Assembly (NCBI GenBank): GCA_013339765.2
Contig: CM023453.1
Span: 91,171,767 to 91,235,766 of the forward strand
Origin: Haemaphysalis longicornis
Lineage: Eukaryota > Arthropoda > Arachnida > Ixodida > Ixodidae
Direction of reading: 5' to 3'
Length of the DNA stretch: 64,000 nucleotides
Under the pieces are notes generated by a model, which had not been told where the DNA came from, ran no database searches, and worked only from the letters and a program-made list of their open reading frames with translations. This document shows positions 53,020 to 64,000 of this stretch, piece by piece. Position 1 is the first letter of the stretch. Every line of letters starts with the position of its first letter. The position numbers were made by a program, and so were the translations under genes.

Positions 53020-55179
53020 GTTTCCTTTATTTAGCCTGGGAGTTTTCTGCTGACATGGACCCGAAAATGTCCTTGGCTGGTAAAGGTAAACTGCTTCGCA
53101 GCAAAAAAATATCTAAAAACGGTGTGCTCGTGACATGCAGTTCAGTTTTGTCAGCACCCTGAAGTGCGACAAGAAGGAGGTTTTAACTCTGGGGAAATTA
53201 ATGAGGTTTTAAACTCTGGTGAAGCGCTCACTCGTGGGTTCTCTAGACGGCAGCGATGATGAGCCTCTACGTCGGCAGCGCGAAGTGAATCTCAGGATTG
53301 GACCACGAACTGAGTCTTAAGCAAACGCCAAGTGTCGAGCCGTCAAGTGCCTCATGTGGGCACGGTATACTGCCCCCTCCGCTGCCCCACTGCACACTTT
53401 CGGAGAGCACTGGCTCACGCAGTGACAGCGAATCGTCCTCCCCTCACAATTTTGCGACACTCGCCTCCTTTGCTTTCTTTCATCGTTCACTTTTTATTTC
53501 ACTCGTCAATCTTGCCGTCATTCACTCTGTTACGCCAACAACGCAGCTCAGCCCATAGACGGCCACCAAAGGGCTGCACCCTAATAACAGTACCCTGCCA
53601 TTGACAATGTGTGGAGCCCCTTCGAGTAAAATTGGCCATGCATCCTGCACATGCACACACGTCTTTGTGATGGAAAGTTTACAGCAGGAAACAATACAGC
53701 AAACCCAGTTGAGTGGCAAGGTGTAAAAATAAAACAAATTTTGTCAGCAACAGTGAAACTCGGGACGCTCCCAGAGGAATTGCGAAAGTGTCAAGTGCAG
53801 AAATGGGAAACAAGGTATCGTGGAAGCATCACAAAAACAACCACTGCTTTGCATGAATGATGCACCAAGCTTGCCTACATGTCAAAAATGAGACACTATC
53901 AAGAAAAATGAACTGCTATCAACATGTACAACATGCTATCAACATGCCTGTACAACAGGGGCTGGACATGGCCAAAAAAGAAAAGGCTTAATCGAACAAA
54001 ATATTCATCTACTTATACTATGCATAGAATTCTGGCAACACAAGCCACATTGTTTCAACAGTGGCACATAAGTGCTACTCCAGATTGGGACTTCCCTGTC
54101 ACCGCACTAAGGTTGTAAGCCAGAATACTGGAGTTAACCTGCCAAAGGTAATTAACCTTTATTGTTTCAAGTAATATTGCCTTTCCCACGTGTCCACAGA
54201 CATTGCAGTTGATGAAAGTAAAAAACTCCTGAAGATGCAAATGCCAAGGTATAATAACTATGCCTAAACCACCATTCAGCAAAAATGAACAGCAAATATC
54301 GGTGTTCATATTTTGTTTTGCCTCGATATCACTAAAGTCTATTGCAGATAACCTAGCTGACTGCTCTCAAGATGTTTCTGCTGAAAGACTCCTGGAGGAC
54401 CCCCTCGCAAGGAGGCCAATAAAGCAGCACCATTGACACGAGACCGCAAATGTATCCCAGTGCCAGTGACATAATAGGCAAACAGCGGCAAAAAGGTTTA
54501 TGCAACCAGGATTACCCATGCTGGAAGCACCCCTTTTTTGATGGAGAAAATATAGCAGCACATTTGGGCTCGGCCGCACTGAATACTTGCTCCCTGCAGG
54601 AATAACCCATCCCCAAAGCCTGAAAAAGTTCAGTATTTAAGTTAGGCAAACCTTATCAAAAACGAAAGCAGATAATTTCCCAGCCATCCACTGGGAGGAA
54701 TGTTGATGGCTGCTATAGTTCACTCCACAAGCAATGTGCAGCTGAGGCCAAAGCCAGAGGCGTGAAGTGGCGGGTCACTGCGCTACAGGATATATTGCCA
54801 ACTTTTCCATCGAATAAATCACAAACAAAACAAGACACATTCATACCAAATACAATATAACGTCCTTATACTGCATTTTAACTGTAAGATGTTTATCGCT
54901 TTTGAATTTGCATTTAGTATCATTTTTATGAAGCGCAAGCCACATTCATAAAACTTTCTCGATATGTGAACTAAATGGCCAGATCATCGAAGAGATTTTT
55001 CTTCTTGAATATAAAATGCTGGAATTATAACAAGCAATTGTACCTTGAAGTAAACAAGCATGCCTAGCAAAAGCAATGGTAACTTTGCAAATGCCATTGG
55101 CATCGTCATTCCCAAACATGGTGTACGTCGAGTCTCCCGTGCGAAACCGTGCGAAGATACAATTTTATTCGAAGCAGGC
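53020..55179. other. No recognised gene
   Basis: Mixed sequence. A small imperfect direct repeat (aggttttaactctgg) lies near 53180-53220. The frames at 53298, 53651 and 53924 have no domain. Confidence 0.4.
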
Positions 55180-56110
55180 CAAACAGTTGACACTTAAGTA
55201 GGAGGCACTTAAAAAGGATGGGGGAATAAGTGTGAGCTTGAACTCTGTTTTCAAAAGAGCAGCAAAATTGACCAATGTCAGTGAGCGTGCATTGTACAAG
55301 TGGATGGCCGAGTGCAAACAAACTGGCAAGCCGTTGGCTCCCAAAAGCGTTTAAGTTGCAGCAGAGGTGGGCAGCGCAAGAAACGCATGAATAATTTCAA
55401 CTTGAGTGTGCTGCAAAGAGTTATGCACAGTTTTTTTGAACGAAACGAACTCCCCGGCGTGCCGGAGCTCACGAAATATTTCCGGAATGACAACGACTTG
55501 CCAACTGTTGCGCCAGTGACCATGCACCGGATGCTCAAGAAGCTTGGATTCAAGTTCAAGAAGCGATCACGCAACGTACTCCTCACTGAGGCGACCCACA
55601 TCGCACAGTGGCGCTGTAAGTAGCTGCGCAAAATACAAAAGCTGAGGAGCCAGAATAGGAGCATTTTCTACATAGACGAAATGTGGGTGAACGCTAGCCA
55701 CACGAATAGCCGAGTGTGGGTTGACAGGACCATGGAACCGTACGACCAAGCGAAGCAGCGTGGACTCTCGACAGGCCTGAAAAACCCAAGCGGCAAGGGC
55801 GCCAGACTCATTGTGATCCACTGTGGCAACAAGAACGGCTTTGTTGAAGGAGCTGGCGAAGTGTTTCGTTCAAAAAAGGGTGCAGGTGACTACCACGATG
55901 AAATGAACGGGGCCCATTTCGAGAAATGGCTAATGGAAAAGGTGCTGCCATGACTGCCAGCAAAGCAGTGTTATTGTCATGGACAATGCCCCTTATGAGG
56001 CGGCATAAGCAAGCAAGCACGGAATGCTCAGAGCAGTGTTCACAGCATCCGAAAAAAAAAAATGGACCCCGTAAACCTGCAAGCTGCAACCTGTGGCTGC
56101 AAGATGGCAT
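55180..56110 (+). mobile_element. IS630/Tc1-type DDE transposase, broken
   Basis: A helix-turn-helix segment (VFKRAAKLTNVSERALYKWM) is followed by LQRVMHSFFERNELPGVPEL and KLGFKFKKRSRNVLL. The catalytic part follows: SIFYIDEMWVNASHTNSRVW (first Asp), LSTGLKNPSGKGARLIVIHC and KKGAGDYHDEMNGAHFEKWL. After a one-base shift comes VIVMDNAPY (second Asp) and then a stop. The third acidic residue is not found. An in-frame TAG (55621) and several shifts make it a pseudogene. Confidence 0.7.
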
Positions 56111-56383
56111 TGACAGAAAAAAGCTACAGCCTCAAATCTGAGCCAACCTCCGCCTTTCGCAAACAGCGATATAAAAACAAAGTATCGGCCTAGATTCGAG
56201 TAGATACGGTATAAAGAACTTGTTGCCGGAATCTAAGCTGCAGGGTTTGAATAGAGAGCCTGAGATTTTCTCAAACACATAACTTTCTTTTTCGGGCTGG
56301 GAATACTACTGCAGTCTCACCATGTGTGCAATGAGTTCGAATGCCTCCCTAAGACTTGTTTTGTGGCCTTATTTCTTTTTACA

Positions 56384-56680
56384 GGAACCTGACGCTGTGC
56401 ACCTAGTGCCTACAATCACGTACGAAGGACGGTGCGTGTTGACGGCGCAGAAATACTGCGTGAGGCTCGAACACACTGGAGTTGAGGAGGTGGACCTCGT
56501 GGCCGCCTTAGCAACGCTGATTGCCCCGTACTGGGCATATGACATCGTTTTTGCGGCCAAGGCCCAGAAGACCTTTGACTTGTTGTGCAGGCTGCTGGGC
56601 CCACACAGTGGCGTGAAAACAACACCACTAGTGCAATTCGCACATGCGCTATTGGAGTGAGCAGTTGTGGTGTAAATAAA
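56384..56680 (+). CDS. Terminal exon of an unidentified protein, with poly(A) signal
   Basis: After ttctttttacag the frame EPDAVHLVPTITYEGRCVLT runs about 90 codons to TGA at 56658-56660 (end FAHALLE), and AATAAA follows at about 56674. The segment YDIVFAAKAQKTFDLLCRLL resembles a domain I have seen at the end of repeat-associated animal proteins but cannot name. The clean acceptor, stop and poly(A) signal support a real or recently real last exon. Confidence 0.4.
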
Positions 56681-56999
56681 AGCTTCTTTCATACTCTGTG
56701 TAGTGGAAGCTGAATGGGTGCATGGCCGAGCAATATCGTTCCTGTCTCTCTGTGCTTGCTTGTGCTTTCTCAAGATAACGCAAGTTTTTTCTGTAGAAAA
56801 GAAATGCGTATCTCCAGGAAGCATGAAGGAGTACTAGAACATGGAATTGTGGCTGGCTTCAGGGTAAGCATGCAGACAAAGCAGCAGTTGGTCTTTCAGA
56901 ACTTCTGTTACTCTTCGAGGAGCATTTGCAGGGAGCAACACTTGGTCTTTGAACGTGAGCGGTTAATCCAGTGGGGAGCTAATCCAGTGGGGAGCGTTT

Positions 57000-57340
57000 G
57001 CAAAGCCAACATTTAATCTGAAGAGACCATCCATTGGTCTGTGGGGAGTAATGAGAAGGACTAACAGATGATCTGCAAGGGGCCCACAGTTGGTCTCTGG
57101 GGTCTAACAGGAAGGACTAACAGTTAGTCTCAGGGGTCAGCAGGAGGGACTAACAATTGATCTCTAGGGGGGCCAACAGTTAGTCTCTGGGGTCTAAGGG
57201 ACTAAGTGTAAAGGGATCAACCGTTGGTCTCCTTGCCGTTACTCCCAAAAAGGACTAATTCTAGTGGCAACGCACTTAGTCCCCAAAAGGACTATTGCCA
57301 ATGCCCCTTTAGTCCTTTTTGGCTAAGAGTGCACAGTTAT
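57000..57340. repeat. Degenerate tandem repeat with palindromic units and terminal inverted repeat
   Basis: Between 57050 and 57215 a unit of roughly 45-50 bp, ggactaacagttagtctc followed by ggggtc, recurs four or so times; gactaacagttagtc is itself nearly palindromic. The right part has perfect 14-bp inverted arms CCAAAAAGGACTAA (57245-57258) and TTAGTCCTTTTTGG (57309-57322). Confidence 0.7.
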
Positions 57341-57354
57341 ACAGCAACAGGGTG

Positions 57355-57607
57355 CATGAGGCACGCTTGGTTCAGTGAAGTTGCGAAGTGGGTTCGCGAT
57401 GCCTGGTGTGGGGTATCAGAGGCCACGGTAACTGCAGGGTTCCGCAAGGCAGGCCTTCTCGCTTCAGCGCCCGGGCAGCCTGAACTCGATGAAAGCAGCG
57501 GCAGCAGTGATTCAGAAGAGGAAGCCCCAGCGACGCTGCCGCCAGAGCTCGCCAAACTTTTCGAGAGCGCATCTGAGGATGAAGACTTTGAAGGCTACCA
57601 GGAATAA
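57355..57607 (+). mobile_element. pogo/Tigger-type transposase C-terminus
   Basis: FSEVAKWVRDAWCGVSEATV then TAGFRKAGLLASAPG is the usual end of pogo-type DDE proteins. The tail is very acidic (ESSGSSDSEEEAPATLP, then SASEDEDFEGYQE). The stop at 57605 overlaps an AATAAA. The catalytic core is missing. Confidence 0.65.
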
Positions 57608-57682
57608 AGTGTTTCTCCTGCAGTTATGCGGGATGTTTCCATAGTTGTGCAATATTTCTTACGCAATTTCCACCTATATATA

Positions 57683-58515
57683 ACCATATTCGATTATAAG
57701 GCGAGGGTGCAGTTTAGAGAGTAAAAAAAAGTATTTCTACCAATACCTTACAGCAAAGCAGACACCAAGAATTCATGAACTGTCTGCGCACAAAGATATT
57801 TATCGGGGCGAGACGACATGCACACTGCGAAACTGCTGTCCTCAGAGGTGGTGGTATCCGAGTTTTCCCACTTCGCACTTGAAAAGGTCGGCGTTCTCGG
57901 TGCCGTAATGACTTGCGCGGCGATGCTGCCGCCATGGCTTCGGGATCAGTTGCCCAAGCATCCACCACCACCCACTGGGCAAACTTCACGGGGACGCCCG
58001 CTTTAGAAGCACTGGAAAATCTCGCAGGAGGGAATCCACATAGAGTTTGAGCTCCAAGCACACCGACCAAAAATGGAAAATGGCGTCCCGACTTGTTTAC
58101 AAGCTTTGAGGCTACTACTGGCTTGAAGCGGCTACTGCTGGATTAGCTCGATCACATAGTCGAAGGCGTCAGCTGCCATGGCGTCTGCTGTATCGCGAGC
58201 TATTCTGTGCACTTGCAGCTGCCAAAACACGGTAATTTCCATCTCCAACCTGCACTTTCGTAAAGTTTTATTATAGGATGTCTTTGTTACTTTTATAACA
58301 GTGTTTTTGAGCTCTTTTACATAGCTGCGTCATTTACAAAGGTGCGTCTTATATATTAATTTTTACTTTATATCTTGCAAAAAGTGGGGGGTGCATCTTA
58401 TACAACGGTGCGTCTTATACACCGGAAAATACGGTATGTTTTTTCGGAAAAACTGTCATTTTGAGGGGGCGTGTGACTTATACAAAGGTGCGACTTATAG
58501 ACCGAAAAATATGGT
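57683..58515 (-). mobile_element. pogo-like remnant, antisense, with weak terminal repeats
   Basis: The minus strand contains KFAQWVVVDAWATDPEAMAA, parallel to the forward C-terminus at 57355. The ends are loosely inverted: accatattcgattataaggc on the left, and (reverse complement) accatatttttcggtctata on the right. An internal copy of the right end lies at about 58400-58437 (gtgcgtcttatacaccggaa). Boundaries are approximate. Confidence 0.45.
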
Positions 58516-58871
58516 AAGCTGTATAAAAACACGTAGCGGGAAAAAGAAACTCTTCAAGAGAAGGCTACAAAACATTCATTTGGGGAAGGGGGAGCAGGGG
58601 ACCTAATAACATATTGGAAGTATTTTAGAATATTCATATATGGAGATATTTCTCGCTCTACGCTAACGGCTCTGGCATAAGAACTCACACAGAAAGTAAT
58701 TGTATCCCTTTTATTACCTTCAATTTGGGGCAAATGCATTAAATTGAACAAAAAAAAATAGAATGCAAGCATTTGGTACTGCATTTTGCAGATTTCCAAA
58801 TGTTATTGAAGCCACTGTAATGTGTATCTTTCTTATTTGTTCAGGGGATTAGACAAGTCTTGCATAGTTTG

Positions 58872-59020
58872 ATGATGATTGTAGGGTTTGACGCGCTGAC
58901 ACAACGCAGGCGATGAGGCAGGCCATAGTGGAGGACTCAGGATTAATTTTGATCACCTGGGGGTCTTTAGAGTGCGCCGAAATCTCGTTCACACGAGCAT
59001 TTTTGCTTTTCGCTTCCATC
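58872..59020 (-). mobile_element. Ruka-like SINE, 5' truncated, with 15-bp target duplication
   Basis: Minus-strand SINE body (gatggaagcgaaaa to the gtcaaaccctaca tail) without the tRNA head. It is flanked by perfect direct repeats GTCTTGCATAGTTTG at 58857-58871 and 59021-59035. It contains several point changes relative to the other copies. Confidence 0.9.
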
Positions 59021-59035
59021 GTCTTGCATAGTTTG

Positions 59036-60677
59036 TTTTGCAAGATAAGCCAATACTATGTTATCATGTTCAATAGCTGAAGAAGCATTTAGGAACAGCA
59101 ATGCCTAAAGAGTCTGCCCCACATGTGGTTGTCTGCACTAAATATGGTGATAGCGATGTGAAATAATAGATGTACCATAGAATGGAACTGCTGGGTGATA
59201 AAGTACCCTGTGATAACTGCATTCGAGGGACCTCGTTGTGAACGAAAATACTGCACACATGTGCGTATTTACAGCCTGCCGACAAACCTTATAACCACCT
59301 GCTCGTATTTCACAGCAGCACGGAATCCGCTCACTTCCTCTGTTTGCAAAAAGCAGTCACCGATGGCAGCAAATATGGCTTAGTACCTGCAAAACGTGAG
59401 AAGAGTCTGCGAGAAAATGCAAAGCCTGCAAAGCAACCTTCAGTGTGCTGGCCTACAGCTCAGCAGGAAGGCGATATTCCACCAGCACCGTCTTATTTGG
59501 AGGCTTCCACCACCTACAACATCTCTTCCTGCCATCGTTATGCGTGCTAATAAAGCTATGCAAGGTGATTGGCGCGGTCCGACCGACCCATAGATGTGTG
59601 AGCCTGCTGCGTCTGGTGCTACGGTCGCCCGGCAAACTCGAGTGTCTGGTGCCTGCACCATTATATATGCAAATCCACTGCATACTTTTTAAAGTTTGGT
59701 GGGTTCAGCTGCACAAAAAGAGCTTTTAATGGACGAAGTATGTGCTGTTACTTTTCAGTGCAGCACAGTCAGAGCAATAACCGAAAACTGTCACTTTCAG
59801 TACAAACGTTATGTTGATTTCTCCCTAAGAAAACGCTACACTACATGGCATTGCATGTCAAAAAACATGGCATCTTTTTTTTTAACACAAATTCAACCGT
59901 CTAATACCCCTCCTCCTCCCCTCCCCCACCGAAGGGCCAGGTACTTTTTTTTTCCAGGGAATGGTGGCAACCCTAGCGACGGTCTAGCACGTTTCACTTT
60001 GCTTCAACTGTGGCATGGTTTATCCCAAAATTCTTGCTTCTGTCCAGACACTTGTTTCATATCAGGTTGAGCACGGATGTTACGGAATTTCTAGTTGCTT
60101 ACACGGGAGCCACAACAGGAACTGGCTGGTACTGGGAAGGATAATATCGGCAGACGTGATGGGCCAACACTTTCAACATGTGCTTCGACGCAAGCAGACC
60201 TGAGCACTCGTGAAAGACCATTGCAAGCTTGGTGAATACTTAGGTTTGGGATACGAGGTGTGGAGACGGCACTGACTTCTTCCAGTACTTCCGGATGTCA
60301 GTAGAAAGGTAACTTTTACTGTACTGTATTTCAGAGGTGCACCAGGTGCGCACTGTTGTACTATTGCATGACAGCACAGACTACATAATACGAGTAGATG
60401 TGTCTACCTACTGTACTCGAGATTGCGTACCATGTTTGCACTAGTGCAAGGCATGATTATATTGTTTGTACGTGGTTTTAGCACTCACACCTGTTTGTCA
60501 AAACGCTTCCACGTGAAATTCGTTGCTCTGCACACCACAGTGAATGTCTGCACCTTTTTCGTTCCTGAAATGACCGCAGACCAGTTTTCAAAGTATTTAT
60601 AATGAATGCAGGCGTATTGTGCAGTGCCCTAAGCATATACAAAGCATTTTTTCTTTGTTTTCACCAATTTCCCAGTT
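59036..60677. other. No recognised gene
   Basis: Short frames only. The stretch near 59440-59640 is open in several frames by composition. No element motif was found. Confidence 0.4.
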
Positions 60678-60928
60678 GCAAGCTTACTTGGCAAAACACG
60701 ATGTTTCGACTTTGGCTCGAAATGCTCACATCTTTTAGTGCCCTAAAACTGAAGCATGTGCACCCAAACTCACTACCATGCAGGATTGATGCACTCGTAG
60801 CCATGGTCGGGCTGTTTATCCAACTGAAAAAAGGTGACAAAGAGGTCTGTGAGTGCCGGAGAAAAATTGGGGTTGTCACTGAAGTTTACATCAAAACTAC
60901 AGGAGCTGACTATCGATTTCGAGTGTGA
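60678..60928 (+). pseudogene. Possible P-type transposase fragment
   Basis: After acceptor caatttcccag the frame LQAYLAKHDVSTLARNAHIF reaches a stop. The adjacent frame continues FSALKLKHVHPNSLPCRID to KGDKEVCECRRK and ends at 60928. The L-K-H-V-x-P phrase followed by a helical segment recalls the middle of THAP9/P-type transposases, a part missing from the copy at 27738-29665. The evidence is thin. Confidence 0.3.
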
Positions 60929-61479
60929 ATCCTCCCATGCAATTCGGTGAAACATCTTTTTGCTTGTGCATTCGGGAAAGAAGATTGTTGTGTAGTGCAT
61001 GTTTCAACAAACAGGTGTTTGTATTGATTTGTGGCCTAAATTAACAAGTTCTGGTGCAAAATAGTAATTGCACAGTGAGTTCAGAACATAATTCTTTTCA
61101 GTAGATATGGCACTTCTGCAGAAGAGAAAGGGGAGGGGGGCCCTTCGTATCCGTAGATGAGTAATTGTGTACAATCCTGCACCCCCTCCCCTTATTGAAA
61201 TAAACTTCCTTTTATGGCTAAACCGTTGCACTGACAAAAAGCGATTATTCACAAAAGTGCCCTATGCAGTTAGTGCAATTCCTTGCTCACCTATTTTCGG
61301 TTTCGAGTGCACTATAATTCCCCATTTAACACTTCATGACAGTGCTTATTATATAGCAATGCCACTATGTGCACTTACGGGTACCTGGCTCACGAATCTT
61401 CAATGCATATCTTTGCTAAGTTGTACCGCATCTGTGATGCCACTGCTAGTCGCACTGTACGAACCACATGCATTGCATT
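60929..61479. other. No recognised gene
   Basis: Open frame from 61167 without clear domains until the Harbinger motif begins. Confidence 0.4.
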
Positions 61480-61912
61480 GCGCCAAGCTTTGGGAGCCCA
61501 GGTACATGCCAATGCCCACCACAGAACAAATTGCGCACGATTTTGAGCATGTGCGGAATTTCCGAACTTTATCGGTGCCATTGAAGGAAAGCATATTCGA
61601 ATGGAGGCTCCAGCAGAATGTGGAAGTTTTAAATTACAAAGTTTCTTTAGCATAATCCTCCTTGCAGTGTGTGAATGCCAAGTCTCGTTTCACCAAAGGC
61701 TATTATGGGCAAGTGCAGTTATGCAGGAAATGCTGGTCCTTTTAGTCATATTGGGAAATATGTGCAGTAGATTTAAATTACAAAGTTTCTTTAGCATAAT
61801 CCTCCTTGCAGTGTGTGATGCCAAGTCTCATTTCACCAAAGCTATTATGGGCAAGTGCAGTTATGCAGGAAATGCTGGTCCTTTTAGTCATATTGGGAAA
61901 TATGTGCAGTAA
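61480..61912 (+). mobile_element. Harbinger/PIF nuclease fragment with internal duplication
   Basis: RYMPMPTTEQIAHDFEHVRN then, in the next frame, GAIEGKHIRMEAPAECGS carry the first acidic motif region of HARBI1-type (DDE_4) nucleases (G-A-I-D-G-K-H-I, here Glu instead of Asp). SFFSIILLAVCDAKSHFTKA follows (the usual L-L-A-V-x-D-A) with GNAGPFSHIGKYV. A 141-bp block is duplicated in tandem (61629-61769 and 61772-61911). Only the second copy keeps LAVCDAK in frame; the first has an extra base. Confidence 0.65.
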
Positions 61913-62288
61913 ATGAACAAAACTTCTTCGCCACAATACTAAACAACAATTTCATCACACGAGAGGCGCGCGCATGCCCTCATCCGTTGCGTTTTCATTT
62001 TTTATCCTTTTTAGCGTGGACTCCAATCATAATCTTTGCACTGCTGGGAAGTTACGAGGAACTGGCTGTTTCTCTCTGTTCTGATCAACTCAATTTCTGT
62101 TTTGAATGCGCTAAGCGCTAAGATGAAAGCGTTCGGCCGTACAATGTTAGCACTCGTTTCTTGCTACGTTGCATCCTGGAAACATGATACCAGTCCATTT
62201 ATTCCGACTGTAATATTAGTGATTTTAAGATTCACGCATTGCCGCTGCAGACGGGGCATAAATGAGTACGGGCCGTTCGTCACATGGC
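61906..62288 (+). repeat. 383-bp direct repeat, copy 1
   Basis: Runs from gcagtaaatgaacaaaac to cgttcgtcacatggc. It is about 90-93 percent like 62774-63155, with a few small indels. No ORF is conserved. It follows directly on the second Harbinger duplicate. Confidence 0.85.
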
Positions 62289-62773
62289 GTATATCGCATA
62301 AGCCTGTTGGTAACAAGGCGGTTCGTAACAAGGGAACATTTCATAATGGGATGATTTGTCAGGAGGGTTATCGCGTTGAAAGAGGCCACATGGTTTGCTA
62401 ATTTGTGTTGGCCCCAGTGGAAGGGTGAAGCTGTATCCAGTGGAGAGGGAAGCCGGAAGACAGGCAGGGGAGATAGCTAGCAGAAGTGCTTGGGAGAGGG
62501 GTGAGGATTAATTTTTTCGCTCTCGAGTTTTGGGGGCCGTGCCTGCCATTTTTCAGCTGGACGAGCAACGTGAGGACGCATGCCACACGAATCAGGCGAG
62601 TGCTCACTGTGCTTAACCTTTATGCTATATCAATGTGCGAAACGATGTTCGAAGGTATACATTGACGAGCTCACAAAACACGGGACGAGATTCTGAAAGG
62701 GAGCCATTTTATACAGTACTTTTATTCGTTCTTTTTTTTTCGCAACAAGCCTGTCAGCAGCTATAGAGTGAGT
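62289..62773. other. Spacer between direct repeats
   Basis: No feature recognised. A T-rich run lies at 62731-62740. Confidence 0.5.
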
Positions 62774-63155
62774 GCAGTAAATGAACAAAACTTCTTCGCC
62801 ACAATACTAAACAAGAATTTCATCACACGAGAGGCGCGCGCATGCCCTCATCCGTTGCGTTTTCTTTTTTATCTTTTTTGGCGTGGACTCCTTCGTAACC
62901 TTTGCACTGCTGAGAAGTTACGAGGAACTAGATGTTTCTCTCTGTTCTGATCAACTCAATTTCTGTTTTCAATGCGCTAAGCGCTAAGATGAAAGCGTTC
63001 GGCCGTAAAAAATGTGCAGACAGTCGTTTCTTGCTACGTTGCATCCTGGAAACATACCAGTCCATTTATTCGGACTGTAATATTAGTGATTTTAAGATTC
63101 ACGCATTGCCGCAGCAGACGGTGCATAGATGAGCACGGTCCGTTCGTCACATGGC
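62774..63155 (+). repeat. 383-bp direct repeat, copy 2
   Basis: Same orientation as copy 1. It also begins gtgcagtaaatgaac, so the breakpoint is shared. Confidence 0.85.
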
Positions 63156-64000
63156 ATTTCGTGATAGGCCGCGGTTGATAGGCCGGATCCTGACAACACT
63201 AGCCTACAAGTGCTATTCATTCATTCATTTAAACCTAAGTTTCCTGGAATGAGGAAACCATACCCATCTACGGCTAAAACAATATGGTCTCCTTTATTCG
63301 TCTGTGCGGAGCAGTTCATTGGCAGTCCAACACTGCTTTCGCAAGAGAAATTCTATGGGCAAATAAAAATATATACGAAGCCACTATGGACCAATTCTAA
63401 TCGGTCCGTTTAAAATTAAAAAAAAAGAGATGTTCAAGCTCTTTCTCTGTCGCCGCCCCCTATTACAATTTTTTGGACTGACAGCTAATTGCGGCGTTTT
63501 GTCTAGTTAGGCAAGTGTCTAACCCGAACTGCCAATGAAAATACGACATAGCTCATTCACCTGTTACCTAACTGTCAGAGCACGGTAGCTATGAGGCTGT
63601 GGCGCAAGAATGCCACCAGGAATATATTTTGGATAAGACATGCCGATGGGACTGCCGAGGAACAGAAAAAAAAAAAAAAAAAAAAGCTGTGGAGCCTTGC
63701 GCTCCGCACTCGCTGAAACCAAAACTGCGACTGGCCACATTGAAAATGCCTCTAATTAAACAACCATCGCACGCTGAAGCAAATTAGGTTTCTACAGGTT
63801 ATAAGTAGGTCACTAGCTACTTATCGCAACAAAAAAAACAAGAGGCAAAATTTTTGTGTCAGTGCCCCTTTAAGGGGTATGGTAGGGTAAACCGGCCAAA
63901 AAAGTGAATTTGCAATTTTGGCGCAGAAAAATCGAGTGCAGTATGAGGAACACCACCGTGGAAGCGCGTCGTGAAGTGCCCGCTCAAAACGGTTTAAATG
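63156..64000. other. No recognised gene; A20 run
   Basis: Contains a run of 20 A at about 63666-63685. No coding domain is seen. Confidence 0.4.

Overview
The window is eukaryotic DNA, most likely from a hard tick (Ixodidae). The main reason is five copies or fragments of a tRNA-derived SINE that resembles Ruka, a family known from ixodid ticks. The dense mix of Ty3/gypsy, Penelope-like, RNase H-bearing LINE, R2-type LINE, P, MULE, pogo and Harbinger debris fits a large arthropod genome. There is no intact gene, rRNA, CRISPR array or bacterial operon. Almost every recognisable protein segment belongs to a broken mobile element, and the long overlapping reading frames in GC-rich parts are not genes.

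Layout. 1-9 kb: a GC-rich island, an RTE LINE tail, one plausible host exon (juxtamembrane plus membrane helix, minus strand, 4200-4377), a CR1-like LINE fragment and a dispersed unclassified repeat. 9-17 kb: antisense RNase H LINE tails, the endonuclease end of an R2-type LINE, SINE copies (two inserted head to head), an antisense I-type LINE and a LINE RT scrap. 17-19 kb: tRNA-like relics, a possible signal-peptide exon and a TIR element of about 850 bp.

19.1-27.6 kb: an antisense Ty3/gypsy element with both LTRs, interrupted twice. A Penelope-like element (PLE) with inverted terminal repeats sits in its RT (21618-23711, 11-bp target duplication). A 1.78-kb insert sits between gag and protease (24600-26382, 9-bp target duplication). 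27.7-29.7 kb: a P-superfamily transposase with a THAP domain. 30.8-33.5 kb: the zinc-finger, Myb and RT-start half of an R2-type LINE. 34.4-36.0 kb: MADF and BESS exons. 36.2-38.9 kb: a nested tandem array of a MULE/SWIM transposase C-terminus. 39.5-43.4 kb: a PLE endonuclease fragment, LINE pieces, and a second PLE reduced to inverted repeats around the last codons of its ORF.

44.9-64 kb: a duplicated BESS exon, a CR1-like LINE 3' end, pogo pieces, a transposase C-terminus with a DUF4218-like motif, an LTR-like block, an IS630/Tc1-like transposase, a SINE with a perfect target duplication, a possible P fragment, a Harbinger nuclease with an internal duplication, and a 383-bp direct repeat.

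The genes do not form a pathway; the region records layered insertions. The strongest observations are that both ITR-bearing PLEs carry a 34-41 bp tail with the same 13-base core on the 5' side of the coding strand, that both insertions into the gypsy element have exact target duplications, and that a SWIM-domain exon has been amplified as a repeat within a repeat. All family calls are by eye.
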